Assembly (NCBI GenBank): GCA_914767715.1
Contig: OU612066.1
Span: forward strand, 29,918,283 to 29,982,282
Origin: Membranipora membranacea
Lineage: Eukaryota > Bryozoa > Gymnolaemata > Cheilostomatida > Membraniporidae
DNA length: 64,000 nucleotides
Direction: 5' to 3'
Shown here: positions 50,300 to 60,605 of the stretch, one piece after another
Layout: every line of letters starts with the position of its first letter
Numbering within the stretch: position 1 is the first letter of the stretch
Position numbers and translations under genes: made by a program
The notes under the pieces: model-generated
Seen by the model: only the letters and a program-made list of their open reading frames with translations
Told to the model about the DNA's origin: nothing
The model's database searches: none

Positions 50300-51958
50300 A
50301 GTAATACCGAAACCTTTGTCTACAAAATATATTTTCAGCGTTTAATGGTCAGCAGTGTAAATATATACTGTTATACCTCACTTATAGGGCACCGGGCCTT
50401 ATAAGTGAAGCGCCCTCTCGGAAAAAAAATATAAATGCTCCGGTTATAAGGCACCCCACAGCTTTAAGGTAAGGTGCCTTTTAAGTAAAGCATGATTGGG
50501 ATTTGGCCTATGAATAGACCAAGCCTTAGAGGTTACTAATACAAATGCAATGACTTGCAACCCTGTTGTTTTGTTGCTCAAAGGTAATTAATGAGGGAGA
50601 AGATAAATCCGAATTTCATGGTTTCTGGAGTACAATAGCTCAATCAGCGAACAAATTCAAATCCTAAATCTTCTTCTAGCTCACCACAAATGTGACAGAT
50701 AAGATTTCCTAGCTTTGTCATGCGGCTACTTTTTTTTGTTTACACCCAAGAAAAAAAATATATCCGCGTGTCAAGGCTTAGGGTTTCCCTCTTCAGGGTT
50801 TCTTTGATGTGACCTTTACTGTATGAATGGGCTCAGTGGGATTCCCATTTGTTTATTATTTGTGGATAGCTGGGACAGGATTTTGGATTTGAAGATGTTA
50901 CTGAATGAGCTGCCGGTGACTGAATCCATCCAAGTCTGAACAACTTAAGAGGTAGTCCTAATACTCAGGAAAGGGCACTTGTCCAGAGACCATGAGATTT
51001 GGAAATGTATCTTCACGGCATGGCATCCAGTGGTTGTAAATTGCCATCTTGTTGCATAAAACGCGTCCGGACATGAATACAGTTGAGGCGGATGCATCCG
51101 TAACCGAGGATGATGAGTTGTAGACACTAATCATTGGGTGACAATCCAATCCTGATGGGTTTGTTACAGCAAATTTAACTGCTCAAAGCTATTACTGATG
51201 GGTTTGTTACTGCTCTAAGCCTATCCATGTGGGATTGTTACAGTTAGGACTAAGGAGCATCTCCTTGGATACAGCAATTATTACTGCTTCAAGCCCATCC
51301 GGCTGGGTTTGTTACAGCAGAAAATTTCTACTACGAGCCTCACCGGATGAGTATGGAGTGAAATGGATGGCCAGTTAGCACTGCTGGATGGGTATTTGTC
51401 ATGAGCGGATGGCCCTTTCACTGAGTGATGTGGTGAGGATGGCCATTTACCACAAAGCCCATTTACCATTTTGTGGCAAGGCAAGGTGTATGCCATGACA
51501 CTGTATTGAGCATTATAGCATTGAAATGATGCATTTAATTTTGGATGAGGTTATGAGATTTAATTGTGTAGTAGCATTGGTATTATCATTGACTTGCAGT
51601 CCACATATCAGGCTTTTTTATAGATAACTCGGATTAATTCCATTCGATCGGATACTTTGAAAATTGCATTAAATTTGGTAATTTGCTGTGAACAGTTTGG
51701 TAAATAATTTCCATCAAATTGTTGTTTTTAAGACAAATCAACATCAAATTGAGAACAAGTTGCTGCTGATTGTATGTAAGGCAGTATAAAACTCAAACCA
51801 CCAGATCAAAAATTGATCGAGTTGTCAACAAAAGATCAATCAATGATGACATCATTACTACTACACAATCAAATGTCATCACTTCACCCACATCTTTAAT
51901 GCTTCATTTTAGGGCTGATTTAGCTGTTCATGGTGTTCTCTCTGGGTCTATGTAGCAT

Positions 51959-52007
51959 TATCTCAAAGGTCCTTGTTATGTTTTGAAAAAAAGGGCCTTT
52001 GAGATAA
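51959..52007. repeat. Short hairpin
   Basis: TTATCTCAAAGGTCC pairs with GGGCCTTTGAGATAA across about 19 bases. The flanks show weak further pairing (TTCTCTC with GAGAGAA). Confidence 0.7.
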
Positions 52008-52435
52008 GCCTATGAGAGAACTTGCTCTAGGCCAACATGTACTATGATGCGCTAATAAGAATGGCATTGGTGGAGCGGAATGAGATGCAAGTGTATGACA
52101 ATAGTGAATAACAGGTTGCTAAATTGTCCCATTGGGCCATTATCCTAAATGATTTCCTATGGTTATGGGATGGCACAATCAGTTGGATTGCTCCATAGTT
52201 GGTGCCAGTATAGGAGTCACATCGTATAGGGATAGCATTCACATGGCCTTAATGGCCAAGGTTAGTCAGATATATAGAGTTACCGAGTAATTAAACTCTT
52301 CACATTACTCTGCTGGTATCCATCATGGTTTGGTCTTTCAATGAGACTGATACAGAGTTCGTCAATTTGGGTGAAGCAAAAGATTAATGTGATTTAACCG
52401 AACAATGAATATGAAGACTCTAGAACTAGATAAAT

Positions 52436-52530
52436 TCAAATCCAATTTGCCTGCATTCAGAGTTTTAAGCCGCCAACCATCAACATGCTTACCACTAGAA
52501 TGTGAATGACCAGAATGCAGGGAAATTTGA
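52436..52530. repeat. Foldback element related to the one at 3432-3522
   Basis: Ends TCAAATCCAATTTGCCTGCA and GAATGCAGGGAAATTTGA are inverted partners, and the TTTGCCTGCATTC core matches the element in the ORP intron. Confidence 0.55.
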
Positions 52531-53519
52531 TAAAACTAGAATAAGATAATAACAATGACAATGTTATAATTTAAATGAACTAAATTTTGGTGACACAATG
52601 TTAATAACAATAAGTATTCAAAGTAGCACAAACCACCTAAAATCCTAATGGAAAAGAAAGCCTCAGGCGCAGAAATGTTATGCCTACCTGTTTCAAAACC
52701 TCCAGATAGCATCTTTTGAAGTCCTTTTAATTTTGAATAATTATTTTTAGGTTTAAAAATACACCGAACCGAAGACATAATGATGATGTCCTGTAATCAT
52801 ATTTATGGAAGACCACAGCCTGAGATTGATTCCTGCACAACAGCTCGTTCAGTTTTAAGCAATGGTTGTGGCACATGCTTTTCATGCTTACAAAACACCA
52901 TAATACCGCTCAGATTGGCTGGTGATTGATTGATCTTAACATGACTAGCGATAAATGTTCACTAGTATTCAAAAGGTTTAAGAACATGACATTTTTTTCC
53001 TGATTTTCTTGGGGCGTTTCTTCTGATTTAAGGAACATAACCAATATCCATGTACTCTTATTATTCTGTATTTACAAACATGTACAATCATGTTTGTTCC
53101 AAAAATATGAACAGCTCAAGCAAACTCAATGGGATGTCGCCAGCAGTTTTGCTCTGTGTGTTTGATGTAAAGTAAAAACGCTTACATGACATCAAATACC
53201 AAATTTGAACACAAAAAGACGCAGAAATGAGAAGGTTAAAATCTTGAATAAGGTAGCTTTGAAAGATGATAGATTGAGTTGCACTTTATCTACATAGGGA
53301 GTTGCTCCCCTTCCATTGTTAATGAGCCAATGTCAAATAGCAACCCGTCGTGAAATCGAATTGGTCAAACCCTGATTAAATTGTTAGGCAACATTACTCA
53401 GTACGGATGCATTTAATAGGGTGTATACAGGGTAGACTATTTACTCATTGCTTTGCAGGTTCCTGACCATTTTGGGAGCGGTTGTGGGGAGATAGAATAT
53501 TGATTCAGGCTATGCAGTT

Positions 53520-53753
53520 TCATATTGGATTCTTTCACAAATCTAAAAGAGCGATACGGAAAGTTGAAGGTTGTCTTTCTCCTGTGTGTGTTCTCAGTGC
53601 CGTGTCATACATTGTTGTGCGCTTCTGAAAGGGCAACAATATTTCTCCAGTGGGTGTCGTTGTGTGCTCCATCATACTTTGATAGATGTACTTCTAAATT
53701 GTTTCAGAATTTGTGCCTGCAAGTTTGACTGTTGTGCATTTCCGACAGGGCCC
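53520..53753 (-). pseudogene. Decayed extra zinc fingers downstream of copy B
   Basis: Just after the stop of the zinc-finger gene, other frames of the minus strand still read YACPEGPVGNAQQSNLQAQ, and further on LRTHTGER. These are recognisable fingers 9 to 11, with lost Cys/His ligands and frameshifts. The gene was longer in the past. Confidence 0.7.
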
Positions 53754-55614
53754 TCAGGGCAAGCATATTCTTTCTCTAGTATGTGTCAGACTGTGCCTTT
53801 TCAAGCTAGATTGTCGTGCGCAACTGTAAGAGCATTCAGGGCAGGCAAACGGTTTTTCTCCACTATGTTTCAGAATGTGCCTTTTCAAGCTTACTTTTTG
53901 AGTGCATCTAAAAGGGCATTCAGGGCACGCAAATGGTTTTTCTCCAGTATGTCTCCTAATGTGCTTTTTCAAGCTCTCCTGATGAGCGCAACGAAAAGGG
54001 CATTGAGGGCAAGCATATGGTTTTTCTCCAGTATGTTTCAGAATGTGCCTTTTTAAGTTTTCTGAGAGAGCACATCTAAAAGGGCATTGGGGGCAAGCAT
54101 ATGGTTTCTCTCCAGTATGTGTCAGTATGTGCCTATCTAAATGTTGTTGGTGTGTGGCTCTATAGGGGCATTCAGGGCACGCAAATGGTTTTTCTCCAGT
54201 ATGTCTCATAATGTGCTTTTTCAAGCTCTCCTGATGAGCACATCTAAAAGGGCATTGGGGGCAAGCATATGGTTTCTCTCCAGTATGTGTCAGTATGTGC
54301 CTATCTAAATGTTGTTGGTGTGTGGCTCTATAGGGGCATTCAGGGCAAGCAAATGCCTTTTCTCTAGTATGTGTCAGAATGTGTACTTTCAAATGGGCTT
54401 GTTGTGCCGTTCTAAAAGGGCATTTGGGGCAAGCAAAAGGCTTTTCAGTCAAGGAACCATCAAGCTCTACCATTATATCATTTGGAGGTTCAGGTTCCTG
54501 CTTCTGTCCCTCATTGATTCCTTCACCATAGTTATACTCTACTGGTTCCTGAGCGTCACAGTCAATAAGTCTATAACTACTACTATGTACTACGGGTACA
54601 TCAGCATCAATATCAGTCATTGGGGAGTATTCAGTGTCACCAGTTGGTGAGTATTCAGGTAGGCTTGCGTCAAACTCTGAGGTACACTCTACCTTAATAG
54701 TATCCATGTGTGCTGCGGACTCAATCACTCTTTCTGCATTAGACTCACTGATACTGCAGTCTTCATCCTGTGCAGCTTCTGTTATAAAAATAATGTATAC
54801 GATAACTCATCATAAAATGCAGGACGTATAGGACCAAATTTTTTATGTTTGGATCTGCTCCTAGTCTGGTATTCAGCCAAACATTGGGGGCCCTCATATG
54901 TGTACTCTGATAACCTGCTGTGCATTTCAATGAGGTAAACATAGACAAAACATACTTTGTCGATGATGGTGAATCACAGACATGACCAAAACATGACTTG
55001 ATGCGCATAATGACCACATAATTGGAAGAGTTTTATTCGATTCCCCAGGGTTTGATCAGAGACAAAGACGCTGTAGATATGATACCATAAGCACACCCTG
55101 ATAACGGGCTCTGGTGCCATGATGAGAAATCTAGTTACCATAACTACATATTTAACATTCACTTCAAACAACTATTTTTTCATTGGGAATTACCTTGGAT
55201 AAGATTCTTAAAATTGGCTTCTATTTGTTCTTGTATATGAACAGAAAATCCACCATGCAGTGATAGGATTTCGTTCCTACCATCACCACACTTTGAGGCT
55301 AAGAATGCGACTTGGTATCCTTGTTGGCGCACAGACTCAACCTGAAAAAAAGAAGGTTATTTGGCATTCAAGTATATAATTCTGAATATAACAATAATTT
55401 CCTTTAATTTCATATTTTCCAATTGCACCTTTAACTCTGGTCTCCAGTTTATTTAGTTTAAACTAATAATCCACTATTGTTTTGATGAGAAAAATATCAT
55501 GTAGAATATAGGTAGTAATCAGATAAAAAAGTAAGATGAAAAACTCACCACTCCTGAGAGAAGCTGACGGATGAATGCTGATAATTTTTGTTCTGCATCA
55601 GCGCTTGACTCCAT
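53754..55614 (-). CDS. C2H2 zinc-finger protein with eight fingers (copy B)
   Basis: Exons 55614-55549, 55341-55194 and 54778-53754 give 412 residues in phase. The first two exons encode a conserved N-terminal part (residues 1-71: QKLSAFIRQLLSGVVESVR … EILSLHGGFS) that is shared with the other copies but belongs to no domain I recognise. An acidic linker follows, then eight fingers from about residue 185 with the spacing C-x2-C-x12-H-x3-H and TGEKP linkers. Fingers 2 and 4 are identical, and 3 and 6 nearly so, which shows recent duplication of finger units. Such proteins usually bind DNA in the nucleus. The end is abnormal: after finger 8 the frame passes through THTRERICLP and stops, whereas a one-base shift would continue into a ninth, damaged finger. 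The ATG is conserved in all three copies. Confidence 0.88.
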
Positions 55615-58600
55615 GGTATCATAAAATCATTTGTCTACAAAAAAATAGTTTCGCCATTGATAAAGGAGGTCCAGCTGTGTACATAAATAAATATTAAAAC
55701 CAGTAATTCGCACTCATAAGCCCAACAACGCACGTAGACTTGTTTAGAGTGTGTTGAGCAGCGTCTCGACTAGCCAGAAATGTTGTCGATAGAACCACAG
55801 AGAATCAGCTTTATGGTTGGTGCGGCTAATGGTGATATTTTTTTTCTTGAAGTAAAATGATACATTGAAATTAAGATAAAAAATGCAGCGGTGTGGTTTG
55901 ATAGTCTAAGCCAGACAGGTTGAGACGAGAGTGGCGACCAATTCATTAAACAAAGCTGACACCATCCTGATCCGACCATCAACCTGGAAGCCCAATCAAC
56001 CAAATGCCCCCTACACCTACATCTTCAAACCGAGACTGAACTGAGAAGAGCACAGAGTGCCCAGCCTTTGGCACACTTCAGCACATATTGGCACACTGTC
56101 CAATGAGCCCGTGTTGATACACATTATTGTTGTTATTCTATGGCCACAGTAGTTGGCACGTAAGCATTTTGTATGATATACAGGATTGACTGATGGGTGA
56201 GTTTCGTAGCATCAACGGGTGTATGTCATCTGGGACTGGGCACCTCTCATTTCCTTTTACCTTTTGGAGTGCAGATAATATTTTGTTGATACTTATTTTG
56301 TCATTTGATCCTGTGTCGCATATGAATCAGTTGGCATGTTCCAACCTTCTATGTGTCATCGCCTGTCATTATCAAACTGTTGGCCTTTGTCTGAAAATAA
56401 GTCACAATAAAACACTTCAGATTTGCTTCCGTCTTCAGTGACTTCGCAATTATCCATAATTATTCCTATACTTCTTGAGCGCCGCTTGTAGAGAGTTCTC
56501 AGATAGTGTTTCCAGAATTTGTCTGCCTAGTGCCAGCTCAAGTTTTCTTCCTTGGGATGTCTAGCCTTTGAAGATTTGGGTTTTTCAGAGCATAGTGTCT
56601 TTTTTTCTTTGCGAACATTTTTGTTGTTTATGGTTTATCACTGTGTACTTGAAATTGCTTAGTGCTCTTCACCATTCTTTTGATAGTACGGACAGCTAAC
56701 TATTCCCTTATTGTTACTGTGAGTCCAGCCTAGTTTTGTAGGTATTGTCCGTTCTGTTTAGGACTGTCAGAGTTATTTTCCACTTCTGTACAAGTTATTG
56801 CACTGTTGTCCCAGAGTAACCTGGAATCCAATCCACTCGGTCCTCTTCCAGCTTTTTACAAAAAAATGTCTGTTTTTTTAATACAGTTACCAAGGTATGT
56901 GATGATTGGGATGTCCTCTCTGGGGAGCTCCTATAAAGAGACATACTTAGTCATCTACTGTTTGGCTGTGCAGAAACGATGAAAGTGATGTTGAGATCAC
57001 AGTGAAGTTGATAATGGTTACCTCCATTTCCACAAAGAAAGGTGATTTGCCCAAACAATTTTATTACATAAAGATGGTCACTTACAATAAATCTCGACGT
57101 ATGGTTTCCAGCATGGTTCAATATTGAGTCGGTCCAGGTCTGACGATGTGCATCCAAATCACCAAGTCAGATCCGTCAGACATTTGTAGTGATCAAGCTG
57201 TGTGTTGGCTCTGGAGATTGACAAAATTGGCCTTTTGCACGCAGACATTATATTGTTGGATGGGTAGTAAACTGAGCATGCTTACATTCACTTTTTATTG
57301 AAGTTTACTATTCCAAACTTATGGTCTCCTTTAGGTGATTTGACCTTGTGTAGCCTATTGATTATCATTGTTCTTTTGGTGAAGTAGAGCTACTCGTCCA
57401 TTTCTTTTGGGTTGTTGTAGCTTGCTTTTAATTGGTATCGGTATTTTTTGCAACCTCCGGGCCGCCCATATGGCAACTAATTGCCTGCTGCATTACAAAA
57501 AATTATGCAGTTCTGAATGGACATTAAAATCCGTGGGTGTTGTAAAAATAGCAGCATTGTTCTTATATACAATACAGCATTGTTATACAGCCAATATCGT
57601 TCCTTAATCCATTGTCAATGTATTAAATCAGACTAAAGTACCTAAACTTTGTCTTACAATGTGTTATATCTGGATATTGACATTTTAATTAAGGTTTCAT
57701 TACCAGAGGAATGTCTGGACCCTTATGATTGATTTATGAGTAGATTGTGTTAATTAAAATAATGAGCAATTAATTTCCCTGGTATGTTAATAATGTTTCC
57801 TTTTAATGCTGTGCATCACTTATGAGCATCATATATAATGTAGTGTTCCCCTCACTATCGTCAGTTGTGATATTGGGATCGAGAATAAAAGATGTACCCT
57901 GTTACCCTGATCTGGTCCCGAGTGTGGTGTGGCCTGGTGTCTGATAATCCACTGGAAACCCCTACAGTGTTGTCCCAGATTACTAACAAAAGTTGTCTGT
58001 CAATTTCTCCTTATCCTCCCCTTATATGTTAACAACCCACTGCTGAAAACCCTGCGATTGTGAATGTGACGCCAAAACCCTCCTTGAATTGATCCCTTGC
58101 GAGTCGTGGCTGTGAAGCTATACAAAATACCTAACTGTTACATCTCCGATGACTGATATACTGTTATTTACATCCAGATAATCAAGTCTCACTCTGTTAT
58201 CACTACACAGCATATCGCCCTTGAAAGGCGACAACTACTCCGACGGCGATCAACCTGTCGGAAGAATCGGAAGAATGTAACTATAACACCAACCAAAAAG
58301 ACATCTTTTCAGTTACATCAATTGCAACATGAGCTGCACCAACAAACCCTCTACTTTGATTTTTTCATAGAACTGGCTATTGCCCATACAGAACTGGACT
58401 TTTTCTGTAAACTGGGTAGTGGGTTGACAGCATGGGCCCCTGGGACTTACATGCCTTTACTTTGCCAATGTGACTGTCCAGTATCAAGCACCCATACTGG
58501 ACATTGGCAAAGTAAAGACATGTAACTCCCGGGGCCCATGGTTGACAGCACCACTTGACTTATACTTAATGAGATGACTACCAAGAATGAACATATTTAG

Positions 58601-59181
58601 TTACCAAGAGATAACACACCTTGATCTTTGTATGTTGTCTCAATTTATCGGCAACAGTTGAGTCAACTTGATTCTTTGAGTCAAAAAAAGATATTTTCTC
58701 TGTTATTATAAAAAGATCAATCTGGCTCACTGCTACAACAAATTCATGGCTTGATTGGTTAGTGTTTGCACTTGCGCAATTTGATTGGTCAAATTAAATT
58801 CTACATTGTGATTATCTTCTCACGACATAAATAAGCAATAGGACCGACAACTCCTCTTTTTTAGAACAAAACATGTTTCCTAAGTTTGTACATGTAGTAA
58901 AAATGTATTTCCTGCGCACGGGTTTGGATGGGGTCGAGACTATTGGTCTTGCGATTTATGTCACTAAGTTATGAGAGAAATATTCATGGAACATCTGCTG
59001 TTGAAAACTTATTAAATGTAATTTACGATGTAATGATGTATTTATCTATATATAAAATTCTGAGTTTCAACCCTGCTTGTCCCCTTAGATTCAAAGGAAT
59101 GATACAAACAGTGGATGAATTTTAATCGTGACAATTTAATAATAACTAAAGAAAATTCCTCGCAAACGAACTGAGTCTTAC
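55615..59181. other. Gene-poor stretch between the zinc-finger gene and the V-module locus
   Basis: The first 100 bases above 55614 are still similar to the upstream side of copies A and C. Beyond that I found no exon. The stretch holds the hairpin at 58433-58538 and several unsupported short frames. Part of it (56450-57180) may be old transposon sequence, but no motif secures that. Confidence 0.45.
58433..58538. mobile_element. Small hairpin element flanked by 11-bp direct repeats
   Basis: Arms at 58433-58484 and 58494-58538 (TGGGCCCCTGGGACTTACAT and partner; TTTACTTTGCCAATGT and partner) form a stem of about 45 bp with small mismatches. GGTTGACAGCA stands directly on the left (58422-58432) and again, one base from the right end, at 58540-58550. 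This looks like a target-site duplication. Confidence 0.75.
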
Positions 59182-59269
59182 CCTGCAGGGCAGCTGATCT
59201 GCTGACCATTTGGTATATTCTCACCTCTTACTATCATCACATCACCACTATGATGCCTTGGTACACTTC
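59182..59269 (-). pseudogene. Stray exon resembling the V-module gene
   Basis: After an acceptor (TATTCGCAG) 28 codons read open to a donor and end in GQQISCPAG. This matches the end of the fifth exon of the neighbouring gene (…NMFCPRG), and its outgoing phase is the same. Its incoming phase does not fit the broken second copy upstream. It may belong to a further module copy or a gene extending outside what I can resolve. Confidence 0.35.
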
Positions 59270-59892
59270 CTGCGAATACAGTGGTTGGATCAAATGAAAT
59301 TATTCCTAAACTGCAGATATTAACTGATTATTAGGAATTTGCTTGCATGAATGATGCAATCTCTTTTGTGAATTCCCTCATACATAGCTCCCAGTCTCTC
59401 TCACTCGATATAAACTTAAATCATACCAGAGAGACGAGCTAGCAATTATATGAATCTTAGTACAAGGTTAATCATTTTATCATGTTCATACAAACTATTA
59501 AGCTTTCCATTTGTTTGTATCTCAGGTACTTACACATCAAGGAGGTTGAATTTGGTAAACTCATCACTACCTAACACTGAACTGATATCGGAACGTATGT
59601 TTGACTCTTAATGGAAAACTTTCTTCAAATGATGACCGCAGCCAGTAAAATGTATTAAAACAAAGAGAGGAAATTTTACCTACTAATCTACTTTATCATC
59701 TCATGGTATAAGATTCACGATATGCAACTAAATAACCATATTGCATCACAACTCATTTTGTACTTGAAAAGTGCCTATTCCTACACCCAATAAGTCCATA
59801 CCAATAACATACATATTTTATGTCAATACTCATGGAGTGAGTCTTGGTCTCAAGATCTCTGATGTGAACACTAAGCATGCTTTGCTATTTAC

Positions 59893-60365
59893 TATGGAGG
59901 GTACTGTCATTTCTACTGCATTTCTACAGTGCAGGTGGTTTGATATAGCTCCATCACAGTTGGACTTGTCCTCACAACGGCATTCAGCTGCAAAGGTGTT
60001 TGCTGGAAAAATTAAAATTATGATTTGCTAACAAAAATGATGATTGTCTGAGAGCAGCGTGTTTTAGTGTATTACATTGATGTTTATCGGATTGTAGCTG
60101 TTGAAAGAGTGAAACAGGATTCTGAATTTGGACAGATTTCAATCACAATGCAGTGAAAGATTTGTTTCTGAAAGACTCACGGATATTGCCACTTAACAGG
60201 TATCTCTTGGAACTTTTCTTTGTTGGGAACATGACAATTAAGTAAAGGAGTCTCCAAATTATATTTGTGTGATTTGTACAATTTTGCACTGCTTCCACAT
60301 CAGAAACCAAGTAAATACCTGGACATGTGATTGTGGATTGTGCATCCCCCGTCTCGAAGCTAGTC
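59893..60365 (-). pseudogene. Broken second copy of a V-module exon pair
   Basis: Two exons match the third and fourth exons of the gene at 60606-62996. One is 60365-60319, ending in STITCPG before a donor. The other is 60002-59893 (ECRCEDKSNCDGA … VEMTVPSI). The first is 47 bases instead of 51, so it no longer keeps the phase of its counterpart. The second is open and keeps all its cysteines. No signal peptide and no matching second half were found, so this is a partial tandem duplicate. Confidence 0.6.
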
Positions 60366-60605
60366 CTAAAAATATGTAAAACAGGCACTCGCTACCATTT
60401 AATTGGACAACAAGCGTATTTGCTATTTGGCATTGGGCGAGCGGATTGACTTTGTAATAGTTGATTTCCTTAAGACTCACAAATCAATGTAGTTGTAGTG
60501 ACAATAACTGTGAAACTAGACAGGTGCATTGAATAGCAAGTGTGTATTGTAGAAGGAAGGCAGCACAGATAATATCTTCCATAATATATAAGCTGACTTA
60601 CCTTT

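Larger units (their letters stand above)
50300..53249. other. Spacer between zinc-finger copies A and B
   Basis: No convincing gene. The first 110 bases above 50300 are shared with the copy at the right end of the window. TGGGTTTGTTAC recurs several times in 51150-51320. Open minus-strand frames at 50945-51149, 51281-51496 and 52042-52242 have no family signature. At 52778-52688 an ATG is followed by 30 codons and a good donor (CAG then GTAGGC), a possible lone first exon. Confidence 0.4.

Noticed and set aside
53571-54056. 161-codon + strand frame
   Set aside because: It is the antisense reading of the zinc-finger array; its repetitive look comes from the finger repeats.
56951-57157. Minus-strand frame with a transposase-like flavour
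   Set aside because: No catalytic motif or terminal repeats could be seen.
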